Assembly (NCBI GenBank): GCA_904063045.1
Contig: CAJFCJ010000002.1
Span: 1,324,422-1,388,421, forward strand
Direction: 5' to 3'
DNA length: 64,000 nucleotides
DNA from: Dimorphilus gyrociliatus
Taxonomy: Eukaryota; Annelida; Polychaeta; Dinophilidae
The stretch's first letter is position 1, and each line of letters begins with the position of its first letter. Made by a program: the position numbers and the translations under genes. The notes beneath the pieces were generated by a model, which was not told where the DNA came from, searched no databases, and worked only from the letters and a program-made list of their open reading frames with translations. Positions 38,919 to 51,404 of this stretch are shown one piece after another.

Positions 38919-39499
38919 GTTTCAATAAAACTTACAAACTAATTTTTTGTCTCACTACATAAATCCTTAAAAAGCAAACTAACGGCTGTTCTATGTCCAT
39001 AAGAAAATTTCAATAATTCTAATTGGAAGATCTAAGTGGGGTTTCTTTATTACAAATTGAATTAATTCTAACACTATATATATTTATAATTTATTCATAA
39101 ATCTAATAGAAATTATATAATAGAGAAATAATCTTTAATATTTATCAATTGTCTTTTATCGTAAATAAAACTAATCATTCTGGTAGTTTTAGTCCCCACT
39201 TTCTCTAATATTCAAAACTCATCTAACAGCTGCAAAAACTGTACTATATGTTTCTGTAAAAATTAAAAAAAAAAGAAAAAAGAAACAATAGGCCTAATAA
39301 TTGTAATAACATCTTGTCTAAACATTATCATCTTGAAACACCGTTATATACATTAAGCTATTATTATTACTATTATACTGTATATGCATATAACTTTTTG
39401 CATTATACAAGAGAAAATCGTTGTATAAGTTTATATAAACCAAAGTAAAAATCGGTTAGTACAATCCGATGAAAATGTACAAGAATTGATTTGCTACTT

Positions 39500-39503
<4 letters not shown>

Positions 39504-39550
<47 letters not shown>
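39504..39550. repeat. (CT)n microsatellite
   Basis: About 23 consecutive CT units. Confidence 0.95.
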
Positions 39551-39556
<6 letters not shown>

Positions 39557-40409
39557 TTACTTTAGCAAAGGATTTGCTAAAGAGAGCGTAGGGAGAGAAT
39601 TTTACTATAAAAAACAAGACAAAAAGAGAGAGAAAGAGATAGAGAGAGAATTAATAGGAAAATAATAGTTATACTTACTAAACCGGTCTGAACGAGTTGA
39701 TTAACAACCCAAATAAAAAAAGAGAATAAAAAGGAAAAAGCGAACGAATTAAGGATAATTACATATGTCGCCCACTTTATTCTATACGCTTTTTTTTTTA
39801 TTCACTCATTTATTCATTCATTCAACAGTTTTAGTTATAAAGTTATCATTTTTTTATTATATATACCATTTATTAAATGATATACCACATCTACTATATC
39901 TATAATACTCCCTTTAATAATAACGTACAAAATTATAGACGTATTATCCCTTGATAGAATGATACATTGTTCTAATTTGCGAGTGCTAGATATTTTCAAA
40001 TGTTTGTGGTTTTGTTTGTCTTTATTAGGTACAATTAATTAAGGCCTAAACCTCGTAAATAATTAAAGAAAATTACCTATTTTTTCCCCTTTTTTTCCCC
40101 AATTTAGCAAAATAGTGTGATCAACTTAATTTAATATATATTAACTACAAAAAACATAACAATCAGTATGTATCATCTATATATTAGAGATAGAGTATAT
40201 ACATTATATTCAATATATTGAATGTGCATCCATTTAAATAAATACATGCACCACAAGTGTATTAAAAATATTATCAACAACGAAAGCAACGACAGATTTA
40301 TACAACGCGGACGGAGAATGTTAACTGCATAACTGGAGACAAATTAATATCACAGGATCACATCAAGGGTAAAATGATGAACATTGTAATAATAAAACAA
40401 TAGAAAATA

Positions 40410-40435
40410 AAGAAAGAAAGAAAGAAAGAAAGAAA
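40410..40435. repeat. (GAAA)n microsatellite
   Basis: Six tandem GAAA units about 220 bases beyond the 3' end of the TIR-ROCO gene. Confidence 0.9.
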
Positions 40436-40657
40436 ATGAATGAAAATACTGATTCTTCTTAATTTTAAAATATCTATATATTTATCACTTGCAAAGTCAC
40501 CTTTTCATTTTGCACTCTTTTTCATACGCACAAACTAACTTATACAGAGAGAGAAACTATTACTATTTTACTTCTTTTCTACTCTCTGTCTCTTTGTCTC
40601 TCACGCGCTCTCTCTCTTTGATTACTCCTTTGAGTTATCTTTTATTTTTATCTTTTT

Positions 40658-43600
40658 CTACAAAATTGTACAGACAGTGCACCGCGGAATATGAACTTGT
40701 TCAACTTGTCTTCTATTGCCAACTTCTGAACTGTTTCTAAACTCTTCGGCATTATATAGGTTTACCCTCCTGGACGGACGGCGATATTCTTGAATGAGAA
40801 CTTTCGAATGAGGTACATCAATGTCTTGATCCTCTTCCATTGGTGGTGGAGAACGTATATGTGATGGTAGAGCGTGTCTGGAAATTCTTTGAACAATTTC
40901 TCGATATTTTTCCTCTAAATCAGCGTGAACTCCGCATCCACCGTGTCCTCCTATTCCCTCAAGGTCTATATATACTAGTTGAGCTAGGAGTAGAGCCATC
41001 GAGCCTGGCGGTGGCCAAGGTACTGAACGAATTAAGACAGGTACGATAGGTTTTCGAAGGAGATCGGCCAAATTTAATTCTCTTTGGCAATAGTGAGAAA
41101 CGATAAACCTTGGCGAAATGCAGGCAAGAACAACTTTGCAATTACGTATACCTCTATCAATTTTAGCGTATAATTGATCGCCTCCCCCCATCTGACCAAT
41201 ATCCATCCAGCAGGAAAAGCCACACTTTTCGAGACGATCCCTTATTGCTTTGACGTCGTCCTGGGATTCCCATTCATAACTTATGAACACTTGTGGTGAA
41301 GGACTATCATTTTCTATTAGTGAAGGGGAAGAAAAGACTCATAAATTAGGAATAAATGATTCTAATTGAAACGCATCATAGGGAGAAATCCCATATCGAT
41401 CAGCTTACCTTGTCCTTTATGAATGATATCTACAATATCATCTCTTTTCATTTGCTCTAAGCAAGATACGATCATGTCAACTGATAAAGCTGTATTTCCC
41501 GAACTTATTAACCAGTCTAATAGCAAAGCAAGGCCGGGGTTTAAGTCATCATTAAAACGATCCATTTTGGATCTTTTATATCCCAATCTCTTGCCGAGCG
41601 ACGACCAGTCTTGTCCTTCACCTCCTCCGTTTAATAATTTTGCAGCACTCTTTACCCATTGAGGAACTTCAGTGTTTTTAGCTTCACTATGCTTCTTTAA
41701 TAATTCATAATCTTGAGTTATAGACTTTGATAAAATTGGTCCCATACGCTCTTCAACAATAGCTGGAAACCACTTTCGAAATTGACCAGTCTTTATACGA
41801 CGATGTTCACACGATACAACTTTTGACGCTAGACATTCGTCTAAATCAAGGAAATGCATGCATTGTACCTGTTTACAACGCGAATCCCCATGATAATAGC
41901 ATGGTTTATCACACGGACATTGAACGACACATCTGTAACTTAATCTTCTTAACCAAGTACCTTTTATCTCGGACAATGTAGTTTCCAAGAAATTTCTTAC
42001 TTTTGCATTAGCCGTTGACTTTGGTTGTAAAATGGTCTTTTGTCTTTCGGCGCTCTCCTCTGCGTCCATTGTTCTAATAACAGCAATAGTAATTCTTGAA
42101 GGATTTTCACTGTTGGGCATTTCTAGGCAAAAATCATGTTCACTATCTAAGTATAATCTAGCTTGGCGACGAAAGAGTTTCGGTGAGTATGAGCTGGATG
42201 ATTGAGACCAACGAATTGATCTAACTAATATGCGATTAAAAACACTTTCCGGTAGAAATCCATTAAAGTCGTAATAAAACCGAACGTCATTGGTAGATAC
42301 TGGATTATATAATTTACTGTTACTCAATGGTAACTTACAAGGAACTATATACGATTTCCCTATTTTAACACTATCGCCGTTTAACTGTTTTTTTAATAAA
42401 ACACAGGAATTAATTAATAAAACTCATTATCAATTAAATCATATTATTTTAATTACCGATGCAGCCTTTGATGGAACACTTCTACAAATCAGATCAAATT
42501 TCTCTAATAAACCCAACAAAGCAGGTATTTGCTGGCTAACATCTTGCGCAACTTCACTTATTAGGCGTTCGTCTAAAACACCCTGATTTTCAAGTTTTGC
42601 AGCGTATTGTTCATTAGCATCTGACACGTAGGCGTTACAGTCGATCAAGCGTTCAAACATATCGATAAGCCATTGAGGTTGTAGAATTATAATAGAATTT
42701 AGAGTAGAATCTAGCGATGTCAGCGAACCGAAATACAAAATAGAGCCAACATCGTGTAAAAAATGTAGTAGAGTGTAAAGTTCTTCAACACTCTCGACGT
42801 CGTATTCGTTAGCCAACCGTTTCATTTGTTCAAACGTTATAAAATATATACCCTCCTCCACCTTTTCGTATAATTGACTTTCAATTTTTAACCAACGACT
42901 GGGCGTCTCTTCCCCCATATACTCTTCATTTAAAGCAACTTTCTCTATATGCTTTTTCAGGTTGCCGATCTGTTTTAAAAATAGTAATTATTGATCGCTA
43001 CTAGGGTAACGCCGACGTCATTTACCTCTTTGTCGTTTGCTAGATCGTTGTCGACGGCATAATATTTTGGCACAATGTGGTTGGCGTAATGTTTACTTTG
43101 AACCATTTCCTCAATTCTACCGAATTCCTCGTCGGCCTATAACGAAAGGTCAAATAAATAAGGACACAGTCGGTCGTAAATCTTCCGAGATTAAATACTA
43201 CGTAATGGAAAAAATAGTCCTTCAGTTTATGCATTCTTACGAAAAGGAAAGCCTATATAAACCTAGCTTATCAATCGATAAGAATCGATCTACTTAAAAA
43301 CAAGAGGGAATGAGGGAAAGATAGATAGAGAGAAGGAGGAAAAGAAAATATTTTTGATTTTTAAACTTACAAGTTTTATTCTTTTCGTTCCGTCATCGTC
43401 TAACTGATTCCTATGAGTTCCAACAATAAATACTGGAGGGGATAAAGATGAATCGCCTGTCTTTGAATTTTCCGCCGTGTACAAATGTATCATTCTTAGC
43501 CAGTAATCAACGGAAGCCTGTTCACAAAAAAAAAGAAAAAAATCAATCATTCAGGGTTTTTTTTTTTAATTCAACATTTCGATTCTTTCTGTTCTTCAAT

Positions 43601-45054
43601 AAGTAATAGAAAATCTTTTTCCCACTTACATTTACTTTCTGTCTATCCTTTTCATTATCGACTAGTTTGCAAACGACAATATACACTGCTCTCGGAGTAA
43701 GAAATATCTACAATTAACACCATAAACACTTATTAGATCCAATACAAGAATTTGCTAATATTAATTTACTTGATGAGATGCGTAATACGTATTTCCTCCA
43801 GCAAAGTCCCATATGTTTAGAACTACGTCGTCCTCATCTACATCGTCGTTCTTCTCCTCCGTCCTACCACTTTCGGCCAATAAACGCTCTACCAAAGTGG
43901 CAACTCTCTCTGTTACATCCGTTAATAGTGCAGATGTTTCGACATCGTCCAAATAGGACGATTGAGTATTTTTTGTATCCTCTAAATGTTTATCTTGACC
44001 CTTATCCCTATTAGACTCACTGATTAACTGTTCATTTAGACGTCGTTTGAATATTAGTTCTTGGACGATATTCGAAGCAATAGCATAATTATACTCCTCT
44101 TCTAATATTTCCGTCGGTGTTATTTTCCTGGGTGAAGGTGAGTGAGGTGACTGAAGCCAAGGTTTGCCTTTCGATATGGCCAGTTTCCAAGAAGAACCCT
44201 CCCGTAGCGAAAAGGAGCATGATGCCGACAAATCGATTCCATGCGTTCTTTCTTCTCTTGAGCTATGCCTATTGTAATGAAAAGAGAGAAGAAAATTACA
44301 TGCATATATGTATATAGAATATTTTCAAGTTGCCCTGGTAACATTTTTTTTTCTTACAAGCTGTCTGTGTATATTATTAACGTATTTTTTTACTGAATAC
44401 TTACTTTATACCAAGTAAGGAATTCTTTAAACTCGTCTTTCCTACTCCCTCACCTCCCACTATCATTAATCTCGTCCTATACACCGCTTCGGTGCCATCT
44501 TCGCAAGCAGAATGAAATTGTTGAATTGCGTCTGGTCCCCTAGCCACTATTTCTGCAGGTGCCTCCTCTCCACTTTGAAATTCCAAACCAATAACATCAC
44601 CAAATAATTCAAATATCATCCACATAGATCTGCTACTTGGTAGCTTAGCCAAAAGAGAACCTTTGTGTAGTCCACCGACCATATAATGTAGAACTCCCCT
44701 AGAATTTACATAAAATGTTACTGTGTCGAACGTTCTTGTATTTGTTGGCGGTAAGGCTTTCATCCAAAAACCTTCTTTGTTCGATAAATTAGGACACGAA
44801 AACTTTGGTAGATTTTCAGCTCGAAGAGTTTTCGGATCATGAATAGTTAATCCAACACGAAGAGTTCCAACAGATTTTAAGTTCGTTCTTATTAATCTTA
44901 ATCGAATCCTTTGACCAATATTTATTGGATGTGACGTAAAAACTATACCGTGACCCAATTGATTAATATCTCTCTCAACGATCGAATAATTCTGCTTTGA
45001 ATAGACGGCCGACGAATGTACATGATGAAAACGCATGCCGGCCGTCAACTTCAT
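40658..45054 (-). CDS. NHR-ROCO-Death-TIR protein with CaaX tail (1209 aa, 8 exons)
   Basis: Multidomain signalling GTPase, probably in innate immunity or cell death. Exons: 45054-44405, 44268-43770, 43707-43630, 43517-43371, 43136-43026, 42969-42457, 42384-41409, 41313-40658; phases all agree. Residues 6-160 are a Neuralized homology repeat (RFHHVHS, LPKFSCPNL, GFWMKALP). Residues 195-460 are a Roc GTPase with P-loop GGEGVGKTS, WDFAGG and THRNQLD. A COR domain follows (about 470-815; LQPQWLIDM, YIVPCKLP, DFNGFLPESVF). Next come a Cys/His-rich insert (818-858), a Death domain (910-990) and a TIR domain (1000-1130). The TIR domain contains SYEW, CWMDIGQMGGGD and Glu1070 at the usual NADase position. 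The protein ends C-T-I-L. An in-frame TAA precedes the ATG, and AATAAA follows the stop by 11 bases. The domains are clear; the function is inferred. Confidence 0.9.
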
Positions 45055-46318
45055 ATTCTTTGGTGATTATTTCAACTATATCTACTTTCAAGGTAAAATC
45101 AACATTCTTCTTAACCTCACTCTCTCATTCGCATTAACCGCTACACCATTTCATTTATCGATCAGTTTACGACTAGCGACACCTGCGGTAGAGACGCAGT
45201 ACACTGCAACAATTAGGCCTATAAGTACCTTATTTCTTTCAAAAGTTTATTTAATATATATATATAGATATAGATATATATATACTGTATAAATTGTGTG
45301 AATGTGTGTGTGTGTACGTGTGCGTGTGAATATGCGGGTATTCAACTGGTGTTAATAATTTATCTTAAGGCTGTTGTTGTTGTTATTGTTATTGTCATTG
45401 TTTAAGAATTTATACTATTAAAAAATAAACAATAAGGTAAAGCATATTTTATTAATTATTGTATTTATCATTTTATTAATGTTATCAGGAAAAAAAGAGT
45501 GATAAACAACTTGTTGTAAATATTTGTAGGGATAATAAAAAGAGCGAAATTTTACATAAACAAACACAATTATCTTTTAATAATTTTATGTATAGGACTT
45601 CAAAGGAAGCTTATGCTAAATGTAATGAAGAAAGGGCGAGAGCGAAGTGTGTGGGGAGGAGGATGATGAGGAGAATGAGGACAGAGTGAAGGGGAAAGGG
45701 AATAGGAAGAGAGAGAGAGAGAGAATAAGTAATATTGAATAAATCAACATTATTGAAGTTAAATAGTTTATAAATATTAAAATATAAAAAATTGTATAAT
45801 CTTTTAGGATTATAAAAATTAGAATGTGAAATTTAATCAATAGTTTACAACCTAATTACGTGTCATGTTCCTTAAATTTTAATTAAAAATATCGATCTTT
45901 CATTCTATCCTACATTCAGATCTTGAATTAAAAGCTCTAATAAATATCTCTATATATTATTATTATTGTATAAATAGTATACGTTATTACATACTGTATA
46001 TTTATATAGAATGTTATCGCCCATAATAAAAATGTATAATTGATAAAGACTTCTCTCACTGCTTACGCATTTTCAAATTTCTATATAAATATTCAAATGT
46101 TTCTTTTATATCTCTTTTTCATATTTTGAATTATTAATGTAAAGAATGAGTTGTTAGAATTTTAATAATACTTGGCATAAATAGATTAATTTCTTCATTC
46201 AATTCAAGATATCTATCTATATACATATATATAATAATATTATTTTCTTAATGGGACATTTTCAAAGATTTATATATCGTTATTTAAAGAAAGGTGATTT
46301 ATACGCCTTCTTCGTATT
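45055..46318. other. Divergent intergenic region
   Basis: 1.26 kb separate the starts of the TIR-ROCO gene (-) and the small membrane-protein gene (+). It is AT-rich with a GT-rich patch near 45300 and a GA run near 45710. No exon was seen. Confidence 0.5.
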
Positions 46319-47026
46319 ATGATTAATATAACTGTAAAACAAAATATAACAGTACTAACAACTGAAGAATATGAAACGTGAGTTTTTAAATTGACGTACT
46401 ATTTGATATTTTCTCCATTCTTTAATTGTCAAGAAAGAGAAAGAATCATACTTATTAGGCACGTGAAATGAAATTTTTTTTTCTTTTTTCTAGTTATTGA
46501 CTTTTCTAAGAAATTAAAAAAAAACCTCTTAATAACTTCCTTGTATATACTACGCTTCTTTGAAATGACAAATGACACAAATCTTAATACGTTATAATCG
46601 TCTATTAATCATTAGTTAGCAAAAATTTTTTCCTTTTTTAATTTTAGGAACGTTTTAGAGCCTACAAAGCTTCTAATAATAGTCATCGTCGTTCTTGGAT
46701 CGATATTTATGGTCTTGTGCATTTGCTTTATATGGAAATTAGACGCCTGCTGTCACCTTTATGAAAAAGACTGCGGTAGAGGATTTTTTCAAACACGTCA
46801 TCATTTTCCTACACACAAGTCTGGACATCAGTCTCGCTTCATCTCTGATTCGAACTTTGATACTATTAACAATGGAAAACAAGTTACAGTTTTTGAGGAA
46901 AACTGGCAAACCAATCAATTTATAGAACCATCGAAACGTCAAATAAAACGTCAGAAATCCGATGAAAGAACAATTAGCAGTCGCGAACCTTCGTGGCCTA
47001 CTGTTGTTGTTGTGAAACTAAAATAA
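46319..47026 (+). CDS. Small single-pass membrane protein, unknown (145 aa, 2 exons)
   Basis: Family not recognised. Exons 46319-46377 and 46648-47026 join in phase through a GTGAGT donor and a TTTTAATTTTAG acceptor. A short N-terminus with two N-glycosylation sequons (Asn3 and Asn9, both N-I-T) precedes a very hydrophobic segment at about residues 28-48 (LLIIVIVVLGSIFMVL...). A Cys-rich juxtamembrane stretch follows (KLDACCHLYEKDCG), then a basic, Ser-rich tail of about 90 residues. The sequons suggest that the N-terminus faces outside and the tail is cytosolic, with the Cys cluster a candidate for palmitoylation. An AATAAA overlaps the stop codon (47022-47027). It converges with TGFBRAP1, whose stop lies about 260 bases away. 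Confidence 0.65.
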
Positions 47027-47287
47027 ATCATCACCTTCCGGATATTATTTAAATGATTTAATTGCTTTTATTTATTTCTTCGATTTGAAGATTGTTTTTT
47101 TTGTTTTTGTTTATCAATAATCTTTCATTTTGTAAATAACGAGAATTTTTTAAATCGTTTGAAGATTGTGTTGTTTAAATAATTATCTTGCTATCTGCAT
47201 ATCTATATTCCAATTACCATGGCAGCTTAATGATTATTTGGAAATATTCGAAACTATTCTAGAACATTTAAGAATAAGCAACATAAA

Positions 47288-50200
47288 TTACAAAAATGGA
47301 TTGAGCGAAGTTTTTGAGCACTGAATATGCGATATCGCACCATTCGGAAAACGAACGCAGGTTGGCTCATCAAATATCCTGTTGCAGACGTCGCAAACTC
47401 TGAAAAACGAAATAAAAAAGGCAAATTAGAAATGTTAAACAAACTTAAAAAAAAAACAAATATGCATATGCATGAATAATCTTTTTGGTTGTTTTTTTTT
47501 TTACTTCAACTAACTGATTATCTGATATAGTGATTGAAGTTTGTTGTTCGTGGAAAACTCTTGATTTTACTTGTAGATGTTGCCTCCTAGCCAACATTCT
47601 ATGAATTCTGGACGTTCTACTCCCATGCAAATGTCGCCTTATAGAACTCGACAAAAAGGATGATATAAGACCTATAGACAAATTTTCCGGTAATTGTTGT
47701 AAAACTCGAACAGGATCAAACTCTGCAGGATGCTTGTTAAGTAACGATATTGTCGGTCCAATTAAATTATCAATTTTCCTATGGAAAAATATATATTTCT
47801 GTACAGTTTCTTGAATGGAAAATCAAAGCGCTTACTCATATTTAGCATCTAAATATACTTGGAGTAGTGAATGAAAGAGATAACGTCTAGATTCAATATC
47901 TCGACCTTTTGCATACATTTCACAATATTCTTCAGCAGCTACAAAATCTCTCTGCTTGTGAACTAGTAGCTTTAAAGCTCTTTCGTGCTCCTCTAGCTGT
48001 TTGTTAATGTAAGAAAAAAGGGTAACAGTTTTTTAATTTCTCTAAAAGAAAATAGATATTTTACCTTTCCATATAAAATTGCCATTTCAGTATACATATC
48101 GGTATTTTTTAATTTTCCAAGGATTAAATGAACACGAAAGAGACTGGATTCTCGTAATATTCTTTGAAAATCTTTTCTATTTTTAAATATATGTATATAA
48201 TATTGTTCAAGAATAATTTTTATTTTATAATATTTACCTAGCGCTTACTAATTCTGTATTTGTTGATAATTTATAAGTTGATGTCTCGGTCGAGTCACCT
48301 CTGATCTTCAAAACTCTCTCGAGATATAAAGCCGCTAAATGGGTATGATACCTCTCTTCCTAAGTACATAAAAAGGATTTAAGAGAGATTAATTTTTACA
48401 ATTTCAAAAGAGGTAAATCCTACTTTCGTTTCTTGCTTAAATACTAAATGCTCTAAATATGTGGTAACAGCTCGATTATACGGTAGAAGGAGATCAATTA
48501 TAGAATCTGCCAAAAATAAATCAGATTGTGGATACTTTTCTTGTCGTTGAATGATAATCTAAAAATTTTATGCAAATTATTTGATTATGTTATATAACAA
48601 TTGATCTCTTTAAACTACTTTAACAGCCGAAATTGGATCTTTCTTCAAAGCCCATTCAAGGTAACTCCATACTAGTTCGTCTCCTTCAATCCTGAATAGG
48701 GAGGAAATGATAATATTAAATGAGAAGTGAAAGAAAATAAAACAAACTTTAATAAACAGTCTAAAACATATTCAATACCAGGAAACATTTCGTCTTCTAA
48801 TTCTCCATCCGCTATTCTGCGAAGGTTAAATGAAATGCGAAATTATATAAGAGGATAAATACTAAAGAAGAACATTAAAAGTAAATTACTTTGTCCAAAT
48901 ATCAAGGGCACTTGTCCAATTATTTTTTATACCGTATAAAAGTCCTAATGCGTAGTGTCTATTCCTATTCCTCAGCCAATCTATGCACTCATCGTGAAGC
49001 TGACGATTAGAGTTATCTAAAAATTTTATTAATTCTTCATAATTATTCTTTGCGTAGACTTTCAAAAGAGCAGTATCAGATTCCTATACAAAAGAAAGGT
49101 TATATTCAATTCAAGTACAAATTGTTAATTAATTATTTAACTAAATTAATATACCATTTTATATTGTTTATTAGAATCGTTCAATTCCATTGCGGTTAAT
49201 ATTTTACATAGAAATTCCTCATATAAGGAAATTTTTTCTGCATCTCCTTTACATAGTTGTAAAATGTCGGCAATTTCGTGAAGAGGTGGAATTGAACGAG
49301 AAAATTCATTGTCGGACGGTAAAAGATTTGGAAAAAGTATAATAAGCTATAGGTGAATAGTAAATAAAAATACAATTAAAGCATATGGTTCAATTTCACT
49401 AGTCTACCTCGCGACAATCCAATTTCGATTTCAAAAAGTATTTTGTTGAGTTTTCAAAATTCATGTTCGCAAATTCAATAAAACCAGCCATCAAAAGTAC
49501 TTTTTTCATTAACTGTAAGTATGGATAGTTTTAAGTTATTTTAACATCTCAATTTCATCTACGGCGACTGAGTAGTAAAATTCTTACTTTATGATATTTT
49601 TCCCCTGGTAATTGAACTTTTCCCATTACGCTCGTCAACTCCAAAGCTTCTTCTACTCTTCGATCACTTAACAGATCTTGGACCTTTAAACATTAAGGTT
49701 TTATTATCATTTATTAAACATATTATTTGTTTTTTTTTCTCATATATGCTAACCTGAGTCTCTAATGAAATAGGAACTAGAGCGAAAATTTGATAGTGGG
49801 TTGAAACCAAAATTTTGTCACCAAATTCTGCTATAAATTGACCTCCTTGAAAGGGTATACTCTGTTTTTGTTGTTGATCTAGAATACTAATTGTTAGGGA
49901 AAAAAGAAATAATGAATCTCATAATAGTGCTACTCAAAAGAAATATATTAACCTATGAATAGTAATAAATTCATCATTTAGAGCAAGAACGTATGGATAA
50001 GAACATACTACTGAAATAAGCGATTCACTCCACTGAAGAGGAGGTCTTTGTGACATTCCAGCCGTTGTAACAAACACTCCCAAGGCATTTGGACCATTTA
50101 TAAGGTATTCGTTCTAAAAGAAAGTCGCTTCGTTAAATATCAGCAATCGTATTTGTTTTAATAAGTTACATTTTTTATTAAAGTGATTAGCGGGTTTGTT

Positions 50201-51107
50201 CTTTCGTTTTGATAGGGGAATAAGTCTTGAACGGTAGAAGTTTCAGTGTTCATCATTATATACTGATCTTGAAGAGCAGCGCATATGTAGCTTGCATTCA
50301 TCGACTGAAAAATCATTGAATTCTACTTTTTTTATAATTCTCAATATTACATCCTATACTTACAATATACACAGAAGGCTGTTGTGTTGTAATTTCTTTT
50401 GTAACAAACACCCTATCTTCAGTTAGAGTATACACTTGTACCACTCTTTTCTTAAGTGCAATACATAGCTGTCAATGGATAGTTATTATACTTAAAGATT
50501 TAGAGTTAGATGAAAAATATACCTCGATACTGAAAGGATTCTTTCTAACGGGATTTGGATTTATACAAAAGCTGACAACACTCTTTATTTTACCCATTCC
50601 AACAACGGGTTCTAGAGGAAGCATATTCAACATCAACAAAGATTCATCACATAATACAAGTAATCTCTTCAGAGCCTTTGCTACATTCAGCTTTTCTATT
50701 GGCTTTTTCTGAAAGCAATTAACTATAATTAATAATTCCCCCTAAATTATTGATTATTACCAGGCCCAAGTATTTGTGTTCATGGCGTTCACTTTTAAAA
50801 GAGAGCCGGTTGTTTCTTCCTTTCACTTCTTCCAATAGATAATGTATAACATAGCTGTTTTAGATAAATCATTTAAAATAAGTCCTGAAATACATTATAT
50901 TTTTGTATTTACCAATCGTTAGTTCCTATAAATAAATTTTTATCACTGCATTCAATACATTCGATCTGCAATATTTTACGGATATAAGAATGCAAACGAA
51001 ATCATAAACAAATGGCATATATTGATGCAAACCTTGGATTTTGCTTTGTCAGATGCCGAGTTGAGTTTCTCTAGAGCAGGGTATATGTCATAAACTTTTA
51101 AACTCAT
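47288..51107 (-). CDS. TGFBRAP1: TGFBRAP1 / VPS3, CORVET tethering subunit (858 aa, 20 exons)
   Basis: Subunit of the CORVET complex, which tethers early endosomes through Rab5. Exons: 51107-51033, 50965-50913, 50854-50761, 50708-50523, 50468-50364, 50304-50170, 50113-49953, 49886-49754, 49683-49588, 49512-49408, 49346-49155, 49083-48890, 48816-48748, 48691-48619, 48558-48424, 48359-48238, 48176-48065, 47996-47836, 47778-47515, 47399-47288. Every junction is in phase, and the length equals that of vertebrate TGFBRAP1 (about 860 aa). Shared landmarks are IECIECSD..LFIGTNDC in the N-terminal CNH domain, QDLLSDRRVEEALEL at the start of the clathrin-like repeats, and a C-terminal zinc-binding segment VCDVCNR..PNG..H..C. 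Most introns are 45-95 bases. The penultimate exon uses a GTTAGT donor at 47514; the GTAAAA ten bases on would break the frame. Confidence 0.93.
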
Positions 51108-51404
51108 CCTCTGGCTCTTTAACCCAGGATAATTTGTTATTTCTCTAAACTTGAGAAGTGGGCTGCTCTATTGTGAAAACTGGTAAATACAAGAGTATTT
51201 TTCAATATTTTGCTAATAATAGGCTTACGACATTCTACACATGTCAAACTTGTAATTAACTTTTTTATCTAAATGAAAAGCCAATCTACTGCAATTCAAA
51301 GAGGATAAATAAATAAAAATCAAGTATTATTTGTTAGTTAATCAAGCTATTAGGATAAATTTGGTAAATTTTGAAGAGAGTATATAGAAGAGAACGATAA
51401 TAAA
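51108..51404. promoter_or_regulatory. Bidirectional promoter region TGFBRAP1 / FAAH-like
   Basis: Only 297 bases separate the two divergent ATGs, so both promoters must lie here. I see no clear TATA or CCAAT box. Confidence 0.5.

Larger units (their letters stand above)
38919..40657. other. Intergenic region with microsatellites
   Basis: No exon was found. It contains a long CT run (39504-39550) and a GAAA repeat (40410-40435). The promoter of the profilin gene should lie near its right-hand start at 38918. Confidence 0.5.
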
